NCBI RefSeq assembly: GCF_002270415.1
Contig: NZ_NNRI01000024.1
Span: 62,001-126,000 of the forward strand
DNA: 64,000 bases
Source of the DNA: Mesorhizobium sophorae
Lineage (GTDB): Bacteria > Pseudomonadota > Alphaproteobacteria > Rhizobiales > Rhizobiaceae
Direction of reading: 5' to 3'
The notes under the pieces are model-generated. The model was not told the DNA's origin. It was given only the letters and a program-made list of their open reading frames with translations, and did not search any database. Shown here one piece after another: positions 16,971 through 24,890 of the stretch. The position numbers and the translations under genes were made by a program. Each line of letters opens with the position of its first letter. Position 1 is the first letter of the stretch.

Positions 16971-17182
16971 GGGTGGTTCCGGTCTGTTGGTTCGGTCTGT
17001 CGCCGGTCGACTTGATCCGGCGTCGATAGAATCTAATACGTGTCGGCGCGATTGCAAAATCCACGTGACATAGTTTGACGTTTACGTAAAAAGAAGATGG
17101 GAGGCCGCCGCTGAAAGGCGGATGGTTTTGCGGCAGTGCGGGTCCTAGGATCGGTGGGCCTATATCAGGAGGAGGGAGCGGC

Positions 17183-18952
17183 ATGTATCGGGCACCGGTC
17201 GAGGATATCGCTTTCACGCTCAAGCACGTGGCTGGTCTCAAGTCCGCCCTTGATGCCGGCACGTTCGGCGATCTCGGCGAGGATCTGGTCGATGCGGTTC
17301 TTGGCGAGGCCGGCCGCTTCGCCACCGACGAAGTCGCGCCACTCTACAAGATCGGCGATGAGCAAGGTGCGGTGCTGAAGGACGCTATCGTCACCACGCC
17401 GCGCGGCTGGAAGGAACTCTATCGCCGCTGGATCGACGGCGGCTGGAATGCGCTGTCCGGGCCCGAGGAGTATGGCGGCCAGGCGTTGCCGACCATGCTT
17501 GGCGTCGCAGCGCTCGAAATGTGGAACTCAGCCGCCATGGCCTTCGGCATCGGCCCGACGCTGACCATGGGCGCTGTCGAGGCGCTCGACAAGCACGCCT
17601 CTGAGGCACTCAAGTCGAAATATCTTGAAAAGCTCGTCTCCGGCGAATGGATGGGCACGATGAACCTGACCGAGCCGCAGGCCGGCTCGGATCTCGCTGC
17701 CTTGCGCGCCCGCGCCGAGCCGGTGGGTGATGGCACCTATCGCATCTTCGGCCAGAAGATCTTCATCACCTATGGCGAGCACGACTTTACCGACAACATC
17801 ATCCATCTGGTTTTGGCGCGGCTGCCCGATGCGCCGGCCGGCACGCGCGGCATATCGCTGTTCCTGGTGCCGAAATTCCTGGTCGGCGACGATGGATCGC
17901 TGGGCACGCGCAACGACGTCTTCTGCTCCGGCCTGGAGCACAAGCTCGGCATCCACGCCTCGCCGACCTGCACCATGATCTATGGCGATGGCTTCGGGGG
18001 CGCTGCGCCTGGCGCCATCGGCTGGCTGATCGGCGAGGAGAACAAGGGCCTGGCCTGCATGTTCACCATGATGAACAACGCCCGCCTTTCCGTCGGCATG
18101 CAGGGTGTCGCGGTCGCGGAAGCCGCCACGCAGAAGGCGATCGCTTATGCCAATGAGCGCCGGCAAGGCAAGGCGGCAACCTACGTCGGCGCCGGCATGG
18201 CGCCGATCGTCCATCATCCCGACGTGCAGCGCACGCTCCTGACCATGAAGGCGCTGACGCAGACGGCCCGCGCCATCAGCTACTGCTGCGCCCATGCCAT
18301 CGACCTGGCGCGCGTATCGGCCGGCGATGAGGCGGCGCATTGGCGCGACCGTGCCAATCTGCTGACGCCGCTGGCCAAGGCTTTCTCGACCGATGTCGGC
18401 GTCGAGGTTGCCTCGCTCGGCCTCCAGGTGCATGGCGGCATGGGCTTCATCGAGGAGACCGGCGCGGCGGCATTCTACCGCGATGCGCGCATCGCACCGA
18501 TCTATGAGGGCACCAACGGCATCCAGGCGATCGATCTGGTCATGCGCAAGCTGCCGCTCGGCGGCGGCGAACACGTGCATGGCTTTATCGACGAACTGGC
18601 GGCTGTGGCCAATGCCGTGCGGACATCGAATCTCGAGGGTTTCGGCCGCACCGCCGATGCTCTCGACAAGGCGCTCGGTGAACTCAGCGAGGCGACCCGC
18701 TTCCTGCAAAAGCTGTCCGCCGATGGCCGGTCGGACGAGGCGCTGTCCGGTGCCACGCCCTATCTCAAGCTGATCTCGCTGGCCGCCGGCGGGGCCTATC
18801 TGGCGCAGGGCGCTCTTGCCGATCAGGACCGTATCGCGCTTTGCCGCTTCTTCGCCGAAAACCTGCTCGGTGAGGTCCGTGCCCTGAAGGACCGCGTTGT
18901 CGATGGCGCCGAAAGCCTCGCCGCTGCCGGCAAGGCGCTCATCTCTGCCTGA
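17183..18952 (+). CDS. Acyl-CoA dehydrogenase (long, DmdC-like type)
   Basis: A 589-residue FAD enzyme that introduces the alpha-beta double bond in an acyl-CoA. It has the extra N-terminal domain (MYRAPVEDIAFTLKHVAGL), the substrate/FAD signature GEWMGTMNLTEPQAGSDLAALR, and the catalytic glutamate region RIAPIYEGTNGIQAIDLVMRKL, then a C-terminal extra domain. This domain set is that of the approximately 590-residue subfamily that includes 3-methylmercaptopropionyl-CoA dehydrogenase DmdC, but the substrate here is not proven. A GGAGGAGG ribosome site precedes ATG 17183. A crotonase gene follows by 19 bp. Confidence 0.9.
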   Translation: MYRAPVEDIAFTLKHVAGLKSALDAGTFGDLGEDLVDAVLGEAGRFATDEVAPLYKIGDEQGAVLKDAIVTTPRGWKELYRRWIDGGWNALSGPEEYGGQALPTMLGVAALEMWNSAAMAFGIGPTLTMGAVEALDKHASEALKSKYLEKLVSGEWMGTMNLTEPQAGSDLAALRARAEPVGDGTYRIFGQKIFITYGEHDFTDNIIHLVLARLPDAPAGTRGISLFLVPKFLVGDDGSLGTRNDVFCSGLEHKLGIHASPTCTMIYGDGFGGAAPGAIGWLIGEENKGLACMFTMMNNARLSVGMQGVAVAEAATQKAIAYANERRQGKAATYVGAGMAPIVHHPDVQRTLLTMKALTQTARAISYCCAHAIDLARVSAGDEAAHWRDRANLLTPLAKAFSTDVGVEVASLGLQVHGGMGFIEETGAAAFYRDARIAPIYEGTNGIQAIDLVMRKLPLGGGEHVHGFIDELAAVANAVRTSNLEGFGRTADALDKALGELSEATRFLQKLSADGRSDEALSGATPYLKLISLAAGGAYLAQGALADQDRIALCRFFAENLLGEVRALKDRVVDGAESLAAAGKALISA

Positions 18953-18971
18953 CGTTCAGAAGGAAAAACCC

Positions 18972-19724
18972 GTGACAGACCATATCCTCGTCGAGCGCCA
19001 GGGCGCCATCCAGATCATCCGTATGAACCGCCCCGACAAGAAGAACGCCTTGACGCGCGCCATGTATGCGAAAATGTCGGCTGCTCTGGCCGAAGGTGAT
19101 GCCGACCCGGCGATCCGCGTCCATGTCTTCCTGGGCGTGCCCGGCGCCTTCTCCTCCGGCAACGACCTTGCCGATTTCATGGTCGTCGCCACCGGCGGCG
19201 ACGGCGGCACCGAGGTCTGGGACTTCCTGATGGCGCTGGCCAGGGTCGAGAAACCCATTGTCTCCGGTGTCGACGGCATCGCGGTGGGCATCGGCACGAC
19301 GCTCAACCTGCATTGCGACCTGACCTTCGCCACGCCGCGCACCGTGTTCAGGACGCCTTTCGTCGATCTCGGACTGGTGCCCGAAGCGGGCTCCAGCCTG
19401 TTGGCGCCGCGCATCCTGGGACAGCAGGCTGCTTTCGCGCTGCTCGGCCTCGGCGAGGGCTTTTCGGCCGAACGCGCGAAGGCCGCCGGCCTGATCTACG
19501 ATGTGGTCGAGGAAGACGCGCTGGAGGCCTCGGTGCTGACGGCGGCCGGCCAGATCGCGGCCAAGCCACCTCAGGCTCTGAAGATCGCGCGCGACCTGAT
19601 GCGCGGCTCGCGCGACGACCTCCTCGCCCGCATCAGTGAGGAAAGCGAGTATTTCCGCGCGCGGCTGAAATCAGACGAGGCGCGCGCCGCGCTCACGGCG
19701 TTCATGACCAGGAAGAAGGCCTGA
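18972..19724 (+). CDS. Enoyl-CoA hydratase/isomerase family protein
   Basis: A 250-residue crotonase-fold enzyme starting at GTG 18972 (VTDHILVERQGAIQIIRMNRPDKKNALT), with AGAAGGA upstream. The oxyanion-hole region GAFSSGNDLADFM is present. The first of the two hydratase glutamates is replaced (RTPFVDLGLVPEAGSS has Phe where hydratases have Glu), leaving the Glu of PEAGSS. That single-Glu pattern is typical of delta3,delta2-enoyl-CoA isomerases, so isomerase is likelier than hydratase. It is co-directional and 19 bp from the acyl-CoA dehydrogenase, pointing to one beta-oxidation-type operon. Confidence 0.88.
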   Translation: MTDHILVERQGAIQIIRMNRPDKKNALTRAMYAKMSAALAEGDADPAIRVHVFLGVPGAFSSGNDLADFMVVATGGDGGTEVWDFLMALARVEKPIVSGVDGIAVGIGTTLNLHCDLTFATPRTVFRTPFVDLGLVPEAGSSLLAPRILGQQAAFALLGLGEGFSAERAKAAGLIYDVVEEDALEASVLTAAGQIAAKPPQALKIARDLMRGSRDDLLARISEESEYFRARLKSDEARAALTAFMTRKKA

Positions 19725-19732
19725 GCCTCTCT

Positions 19733-20350
19733 TTAGGGATAAAGCCTCGTCTTGTCCCAGCCGCCTTTTGCATCACGCGAAAAGACGACCCGGTCGTGCA
19801 ACCGGAACGGCCTGTCATGCCAGAACTCGATCGTCTGCGGTACGATGCGGAAGCCCGACCAATGCTTTGGCCGTGGAATTTCGCCGATCGGATAGCGCGC
19901 TGTGTATTCGGCCACCGCCTTTTCCAGCGCAAAGCGGCTTTCCAGCGGCCGCGACTGTTTCGAGGCCCAGGCGCCGATACGGCTGCCGCGTGGTCGCGTC
20001 GCGTAGTAGGCGTCGGCTTCGGCGTCGCTGACGATCTCCACCGGACCGCGAATGCGCACCTGGCGGCGCAGTGATTTCCAATGGAAGCACATCGCCGCCT
20101 TCATGCTGCCAAGAATCTCCTGGCCTTTGGCGCTCTCGAAATTCGTGTAGAACACAAACCCGCCTTCATCGAACCCCTTGAGTAGAACCATTCGCACATC
20201 CGGCATGCCGTCGGCATCGACGGTCGCCAGCGCCACGCCGTTTGGGTCGTTCATTTCGCTCTTGGTGGCGTCCTCCAGCCATGCGGCAAAGAGGCGAAAC
20301 GGCTCCGCCGCCTCGGTAAAGTCACTGCTTGTTAACTCTGTGTCACTCAT
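19733..20350 (-). CDS. pdxH: Pyridoxamine/pyridoxine 5'-phosphate oxidase
   Basis: A 205-residue FMN enzyme making pyridoxal 5'-phosphate. Typical stretches are DPNGVALATVDADGMPDVRMVLLKG, FYTNFESAKGQEI, CFHWKSLRRQVRIRGPVE, YYATRPRGSRIGAWASKQS and the C-terminal EFWHDRPFRLHDR...WDKTRLYP, which carries FMN/PLP contacts. ATG at 20350 gives MSDTELTSSDF; the frame is open further upstream but that part overlaps the divergent lipoprotein gene. It is convergent with the crotonase gene, 8 bp apart. Confidence 0.96.
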   Translation of the reverse strand: MSDTELTSSDFTEAAEPFRLFAAWLEDATKSEMNDPNGVALATVDADGMPDVRMVLLKGFDEGGFVFYTNFESAKGQEILGSMKAAMCFHWKSLRRQVRIRGPVEIVSDAEADAYYATRPRGSRIGAWASKQSRPLESRFALEKAVAEYTARYPIGEIPRPKHWSGFRIVPQTIEFWHDRPFRLHDRVVFSRDAKGGWDKTRLYP

Positions 20351-20390
20351 AGTTTTTCTCAAATCGTTACGAGGCGGGGGAGGTTGCAGA

Positions 20391-20852
20391 TTGTCGCGTA
20401 TCGCGCAAGCTTTTGACAGCAGGCAAAGCGGCCTAATTGCTTCAGCCAGCGCCAAAGCCGCGATCATGATGATCGCTCTGCCGCTTGCTGCCTGCGGCGC
20501 GGGTGGCTTCAGCCTGGAAAAAGCAGAAGTCGACCGCTCGATCCTGACCAGCAGCACGTCCGTCCCCTCCGCGCCGGTCAGTTCGGATCGCGACTCCGAC
20601 CAGACGACGATCGGCAATGCGGTGTCCTCGGCCGATATCGAGCAGCTCGGCGGGCAGGCCGTGCCGTGGGCGAATGCCGGCACCGGGTCGCGAGGCTCCA
20701 TCACCGAACTGGCGGAATTGAAGGACAAGGGCCAGACATGCCGCCGTTTCAGAGCCTCGCGCGAGAGCTTTGATGGCGTTGCCATGTTCGAAGGCGAACT
20801 TTGCCTGGCCAGCGCCGGCGGCTGGCACATGCAGGACTTCAAGACGCGCTGA
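20391..20852 (+). CDS. Surface-antigen-like lipoprotein (TTG start)
   Basis: A 153-residue predicted lipoprotein. The start is a TTG at 20391, with GGGGGAGG (20376-20383) seven bases upstream; no ATG gives a better N-terminus. Residues 1-40 form an export signal ending in a lipobox LPLAAC followed by GAGG. The C-terminal domain (DQTTIGNAVSSADIE, GSRGSITEL, GQTCRRFRASRESFDGVAMFEGELCLASAGGWHM) matches the RT0821/Lpp0805 surface-antigen type, commonly attached to the outer membrane of alphaproteobacteria, function unknown. It is divergent from pdxH by 40 bp. Confidence 0.8.
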   Translation: MSRIAQAFDSRQSGLIASASAKAAIMMIALPLAACGAGGFSLEKAEVDRSILTSSTSVPSAPVSSDRDSDQTTIGNAVSSADIEQLGGQAVPWANAGTGSRGSITELAELKDKGQTCRRFRASRESFDGVAMFEGELCLASAGGWHMQDFKTR

Positions 20853-20952
20853 TTTTCCGTTTTTGATATGGTGCTCGGCCACTGGAATTTCTTCCTATGC
20901 GAGCGCATATAGGGGGCAACCAGAGACTCACTCCTTTTCCAGGGCAGTAAGC

Positions 20953-21882
20953 ATGCGCGACCCCTATGAGGTGCTGGGCGTTGCCAAGAACGCATCGGCC
21001 AAGGACATAAAATCGGCGTACCGGAAACTCGCCAAGAAGCATCATCCGGACCAGAATCCGAATGATCCCAAGGCGAAGGACCGTTTTGCCGCAGCCAACC
21101 AGGCCTACGAGATCGTCGGCGACGAAAAGAATCGGGCCGCGTTCGATCGCGGCGAGATCGATGCCGACGGCAAGCCGCGTTTCCAGGGCTTTGAGGGCGC
21201 CGCTGGTGGCGGTGATCCCTTTGGCGGGTTTCGCCGGCAGCAAGGAGCCGGCGGCTCGCGCTTCGAATTCCGCTCCGGCCGTCCTGGCGGTGATCCGTTC
21301 GACGGTAACAGCGATATTTTCAGCCAGATTTTCGGCGACGCCTTTTCGGGCGCGCGCGGCCCCGGCGCGGGCGACCGCCGCCAGCCGGCGACCGCTGCCG
21401 ACCTGAATGTGACACTCGACGTCACCATCGAGGAGGCGGCAACCGCCGAAAAGGTGACGGCGATGTTCCCCGACGGCCGCAAGGTGGCGGTCAAGCTGCC
21501 GGCCTATGTCGAGGACGGCCAGACCATCCGGCTGAAGGGGCAGGGCGAGCAAGGGCCGGGCCAGCCGGGCGATGCGCTGGTCAAGGTCCATCTGCGCCGG
21601 CACCCGCGCTACCGCATCGAGGGCCGCGACCTGCATGCAGATCTGCCGGTGACGCTGGCGGATGCGGTGCTCGGCGCCAAGGTGCCGGTCGAGACGCCGA
21701 CCGGCAAGCTCGCGGTCAACGTTCCCGCCTGGTCGAACTCGGACAAGGTGCTGCGGCTGAAGGGCAGGGGCCTGCCGGAGAAAGCCGGCGGCCATGGCGA
21801 TCTCTACGCCCATGTGCGGATCATGCTGCCGGAAGGCGGCGATAGCGCGCTCGAAGCGCTGCTGCGCAGCCAAAAAGGCTGA
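20953..21882 (+). CDS. DnaJ-family co-chaperone without zinc finger (CbpA-like)
   Basis: A 309-residue J-protein. The J-domain (residues 2-70, RDPYEVLGVAKNASAKDIKSAYRKLAKKHHPDQ) keeps the HPD motif that stimulates DnaK. A Gly/Phe-rich linker follows (GGGDPFGGFRRQQGAGGSRFEF), then two C-terminal substrate-binding beta domains (TADLNVTLDVTIEEA...; LPVTLADAVLGAKVPVETPTGK). No CxxCxGxG zinc repeats are present, so it is the class B/CbpA type. ATG 20953 is at the J-domain start. fabI follows 108 bp downstream. Confidence 0.92.
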   Translation: MRDPYEVLGVAKNASAKDIKSAYRKLAKKHHPDQNPNDPKAKDRFAAANQAYEIVGDEKNRAAFDRGEIDADGKPRFQGFEGAAGGGDPFGGFRRQQGAGGSRFEFRSGRPGGDPFDGNSDIFSQIFGDAFSGARGPGAGDRRQPATAADLNVTLDVTIEEAATAEKVTAMFPDGRKVAVKLPAYVEDGQTIRLKGQGEQGPGQPGDALVKVHLRRHPRYRIEGRDLHADLPVTLADAVLGAKVPVETPTGKLAVNVPAWSNSDKVLRLKGRGLPEKAGGHGDLYAHVRIMLPEGGDSALEALLRSQKG

Positions 21883-21990
21883 TTGGCGGCTTTTGTCCCC
21901 CGAACTGTCCGGTTTGAACGCTTGAAGGGGCAGTGTGCCTGTGCGATAGGGCACTCCACAAAGCTGAAAAATCTTGCGGAGAGCGCTGAC

Positions 21991-22809
21991 ATGGCGGGTG
22001 GACAGGGCCTTATGGCCGGCAAGCGCGGCCTTATTCTTGGCGTCGCCAACAACAGATCGATCGCCTATGGCATCGCCAAGGCCTGTGTCGACCATGGCGC
22101 CGAGATCGCGCTCACCTACCAGGGCGAGGCGTTCAAGAAGCGTGTCGAGCCGCTGGCGGCCGAACTTGGCGCGTTCGTCGCCGGCCATTGCGACGTCACC
22201 GATCCGGCTAGCCTGGACGAGGTTTTCGCCAAGGTCGCCAGGCATTGGGGCAAGCTTGATTTCCTCGTCCACGCCATCGCTTTTTCAGACAAGGACGAGC
22301 TGACCGGCCGTTACGTCGAGACGACGCGCGACAATTTCCTGCGCACCATGGACATTTCGGTCTATTCCTTCACCACCATCGCCAAGCGCGCCGAGGCGCT
22401 GATGAGCAATGGTGGCTCGCTGCTGACGCTGACCTATTATGGTGCCGAAAAGGTCATGCCGCACTACAACGTCATGGGTGTCGCCAAGGCGGCGCTCGAG
22501 GCCAGCGTGCGTTATCTCGCGGTCGACCTCGGCGCCAAGAAGATCCGCGTCAACGCCATTTCCGCGGGCCCGATCAAGACGCTTGCCGCATCAGGCATCG
22601 GCGACTTCCGCTACATCCTGAAGTGGAACGAATACAATTCGCCGCTGAAGCAGACGGTGACGCAGGAGGAAGTCGGCGATTCCGGCGTCTATTTCCTGTC
22701 CGATCTGTCGCGCGGCGTCACCGGTGAAGTGCATCACGTCGATTCAGGCTACCACGTCGTCGGCATGAAGGCGGTCGACGCCCCGGATATTTCGACGGTC
22801 AAGGATTAA
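21991..22809 (+). CDS. fabI: Enoyl-[acyl-carrier-protein] reductase (NADH)
   Basis: A 272-residue short-chain-dehydrogenase-type enzyme that reduces enoyl-ACP in fatty acid elongation. It has GLILGVANNRSIAYGIAKA (nucleotide loop typical of FabI), HAIAFSDKDELTGRYVETTRDNF, the catalytic Tyr-x6-Lys in YNVMGVAK, and RVNAISAGPIKTLAASGIGDF. ATG 21991 follows GGAG; the open frame upstream to 21883 is not family-like. Rhizobia often have two FabI copies, so this may be one of a pair. Confidence 0.95.
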   Translation: MAGGQGLMAGKRGLILGVANNRSIAYGIAKACVDHGAEIALTYQGEAFKKRVEPLAAELGAFVAGHCDVTDPASLDEVFAKVARHWGKLDFLVHAIAFSDKDELTGRYVETTRDNFLRTMDISVYSFTTIAKRAEALMSNGGSLLTLTYYGAEKVMPHYNVMGVAKAALEASVRYLAVDLGAKKIRVNAISAGPIKTLAASGIGDFRYILKWNEYNSPLKQTVTQEEVGDSGVYFLSDLSRGVTGEVHHVDSGYHVVGMKAVDAPDISTVKD

Positions 22810-22853
22810 CAGCCCCAACCGTCGTCCGTCCCGATCCCGTACCGGAAGACCTG

Positions 22854-23450
22854 ATGTACCCGCTGGTTTATATCGTGCGCCACGGCCAGACCGCGTGGAA
22901 CGCCGAATCCCGGCTTCAGGGGCAGGCCGACACCGACCTCAATGCGCTTGGCCGCGAGCAGGCGACCGGAAACGGTCATCGGTTGGCCGAGGTGATGCAA
23001 AATCCCGCGGATTTCGATTTCGTCGCCAGCCCAATGAAGCGGACGCGCGAGACGATGCAGCGCATCCGCGCCGCGATGAAGCTCGATCCGGATGCCTATC
23101 GGACCGATCCTCGCCTGGTGGAAGTCAATTTCGGCGATTGGCAGGGTTTTACCTATGCCGAGCTCAAGACGCGGTATCCAGGCGCGCGCCGGACACGCGC
23201 GCTGGACAAATGGAACTTTCAGCCGCCCGGCGAGGGCGCGGAGAGTTACCAGATGCTGCTCGAGCGGGTGAAGCCCTGGTTCGACGCGATCCAACGCCAG
23301 ACGATCTGCGTGACGCATGGCGGGGTCATGCGGGCTCTGTTTCGCTTCGTGCTTGGGGTGGCGGAGGACGAGGCAGCCAACCTGGAAATACCACAGGACC
23401 GCGTGCTCAGGCTGCAGGGCGACCGCCTGGAGTGGCTGTCGCAGTCCTAG
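22854..23450 (+). CDS. Histidine phosphatase family protein (PGAM-like)
   Basis: A 198-residue phosphoglycerate-mutase-fold phosphatase. The N-terminal YIVRHGQTAWNAESRLQG holds the RHG motif with the phospho-accepting His at about residue 10; ASPMKRTRETMQRIR provides the second Arg, VEVNFGDWQGFTYAEL the acid, and CVTHGGVMRAL the second His. Substrate unknown. It lies 44 bp after fabI on the same strand. The stop codon sits inside the first copy of a 17-bp tandem repeat. Confidence 0.88.
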   Translation: MYPLVYIVRHGQTAWNAESRLQGQADTDLNALGREQATGNGHRLAEVMQNPADFDFVASPMKRTRETMQRIRAAMKLDPDAYRTDPRLVEVNFGDWQGFTYAELKTRYPGARRTRALDKWNFQPPGEGAESYQMLLERVKPWFDAIQRQTICVTHGGVMRALFRFVLGVAEDEAANLEIPQDRVLRLQGDRLEWLSQS

Positions 23451-23479
23451 CCGGGACGCTTGCCTAGCCAGGACGCTTG
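23446..23479. repeat. Tandem 17-bp duplication across a stop codon
   Basis: CCTAGCCGGGACGCTTG (23446-23462) is followed directly by CCTAGCCAGGACGCTTG (23463-23479), differing at one base. The first copy contains the TAG stop of the phosphatase gene. It looks like a recent slippage duplication. Confidence 0.85.
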
Positions 23480-23536
23480 TTCATCCCAGGGTTTGGAAGG
23501 CTCCCAACTCTTGACCCGGTCGTTCCGATGAACGTG

Positions 23537-24259
23537 TCATTCGATGTAGGTCACCACACCCGTCTCAAGATCATAGATTGCCGCGACGATCTTCAGCTTC
23601 CCGGCCCCGATGGGATCGGCCAGGAGCTTACTTGAAGCGGCCAGGCGCCGCACAGTCCTGCGCGCGCTCTCCCTGGCGGTGTTGTCGACGAAATCGCCTG
23701 CCTCGCTCCGCGCCGCGATCGCCGCAGGCAGGATCGGTTCGATCATCGGGCCGATCGCGCCCGGATAGGTCGCGTTCTTGGTGACCACGTCGCAAGCCGC
23801 CTTGACGGCACCGCAGCTTGTGTGCGCGAGGACAACAATCAATGGCGAGCCGAGCACCGCCGCGCCGTATTCGACCGTGCCGAGCGTCGCAGCGTCGGCG
23901 AGGTTGCCGGCATTCCGGGCGACGAATAGCTCTCCAACGCCTTGGCCGCCGAAGATCAACTCGGGCGGAACGCGACTGTCGGCGCAACTGATGATGGTAG
24001 CCCAAGGCGCCTGATGCCCGGCGACAGCCTTCCGCTGCGCGGCAAGGTCGATCGAGCACAGTTCCGGGTGGCTGACATAGCGCTCGTTGCCGGATTTCAG
24101 CGCGGCGAGCGCTGCATCAGGGGACAATGCCGGCGCAGCACTCTCTGCCGCACGCGCGGACCACGAAGCTCCACCAAGACCGATCGCAACGAGCCCCGCC
24201 GCGCCGACCTTGAGGAAATCCCTCCGGTCGACCCCTTCGCCTTCGCAGTCGCTGCACAT
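23537..24259 (-). CDS. Beta-class carbonic anhydrase with Tat signal
   Basis: A 240-residue zinc enzyme interconverting CO2 and bicarbonate. Ligands are visible: Cys and Asp-x-Arg in IISCADSRVPPE, and His-x2-Cys in VVLAHTSCGAVKA. The N-terminus (MCSDCEGEGVDRRDFLKVGAAGLVAIGLGGASWSARA) is a twin-arginine signal with the RRDFLK motif, so the enzyme should be exported folded to the periplasm. ATG 24259 is chosen because it gives this Tat signal directly; the in-frame upstream start adds an unsupported 21 residues. The extra Cys pair before the Tat motif (CSDC) is odd. Confidence 0.92.
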   Translation of the reverse strand: MCSDCEGEGVDRRDFLKVGAAGLVAIGLGGASWSARAAESAAPALSPDAALAALKSGNERYVSHPELCSIDLAAQRKAVAGHQAPWATIISCADSRVPPELIFGGQGVGELFVARNAGNLADAATLGTVEYGAAVLGSPLIVVLAHTSCGAVKAACDVVTKNATYPGAIGPMIEPILPAAIAARSEAGDFVDNTARESARRTVRRLAASSKLLADPIGAGKLKIVAAIYDLETGVVTYIE

Positions 24260-24364
24260 TGTTCGGTCCCCGCTCGCATCTTCCACTTGATGGCTGGATC
24301 TGCGCGCTGAGATTGCTACCAACGGACGGCGTTGGCAAGCGCGCCGTGCGGGGCCGGAAGGCGC

Positions 24365-24619
24365 TTATTCGGTGTCGGGCAATTGCATGTCGGTGACGAT
24401 GTTTTCGCCATTGGTCTCATCGTAAGCGATGACGACATCCATGCCCGGCTTCAGCGAGTCGAGGTCTGTCTCGGCATTCAGCTTGTAGGACTTGCCGTCA
24501 TCCAGCGTCAGCGTCGCGGTGTCCTTGTCGATCTTCTTGATCAGGCCTTCGGTCTGTCCGGCGAAAGCGGCGGTGGAAAGCAGCAGCGTGGCGGCTACGG
24601 CGCCAATCAGGGTACGCAT
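24365..24619 (-). CDS. Small exported DUF1344-family protein
   Basis: An 84-residue protein with a signal peptide (MRTLIGAVAATLLLSTAAFA) and a small beta-rich domain GLIKKIDKDTATLTLDDGKSYKLNAETDL... This is the rhizobial DUF1344 type, probably a periplasmic OB-like domain of unknown role. It has its own 270-bp upstream region before the divergent aroC. Confidence 0.85.
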   Translation of the reverse strand: MRTLIGAVAATLLLSTAAFAGQTEGLIKKIDKDTATLTLDDGKSYKLNAETDLDSLKPGMDVVIAYDETNGENIVTDMQLPDTE

Positions 24620-24715
24620 AATCGTTCCTCGTTATCATTGCACCGGCATGGGCGGCGGCAGGCGATGGAAGAGAGCAGAAACCAACCGAATGTGTCAAAA
24701 CTAAATCCGCCTGAT

Positions 24716-24733
24716 CACAGTTTGACCACTGTG
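24716..24733. promoter_or_regulatory. Perfect dyad between the DUF1344 gene and aroC
   Basis: CACAGT-TTGACC-ACTGTG is a perfect 6-bp inverted repeat in the divergent intergenic region, 97 bp upstream of the DUF1344 start and 158 bp upstream of aroC. It could be an operator or a small hairpin. TTGACC may double as a -35-like element. Confidence 0.4.
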
Positions 24734-24890
24734 AAAAACGCCAATAGAAGGCAGGCCACGGCGCCGAGCGTCCTCCTGGGTGCGCGGAGGATGCTGTGGC
24801 ACTTTTTGATTTGCGTATGATCCCTTGCGAGAACGGCTTCGTTTTCGGGTCATGTGCTAAGCTGGCTCCGATGCCGGGCAGGGTCATTTC

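Noticed and set aside
17528..18709. 393-codon minus-strand frame over the acyl-CoA dehydrogenase
   Set aside because: Shadow of a clear dehydrogenase gene.
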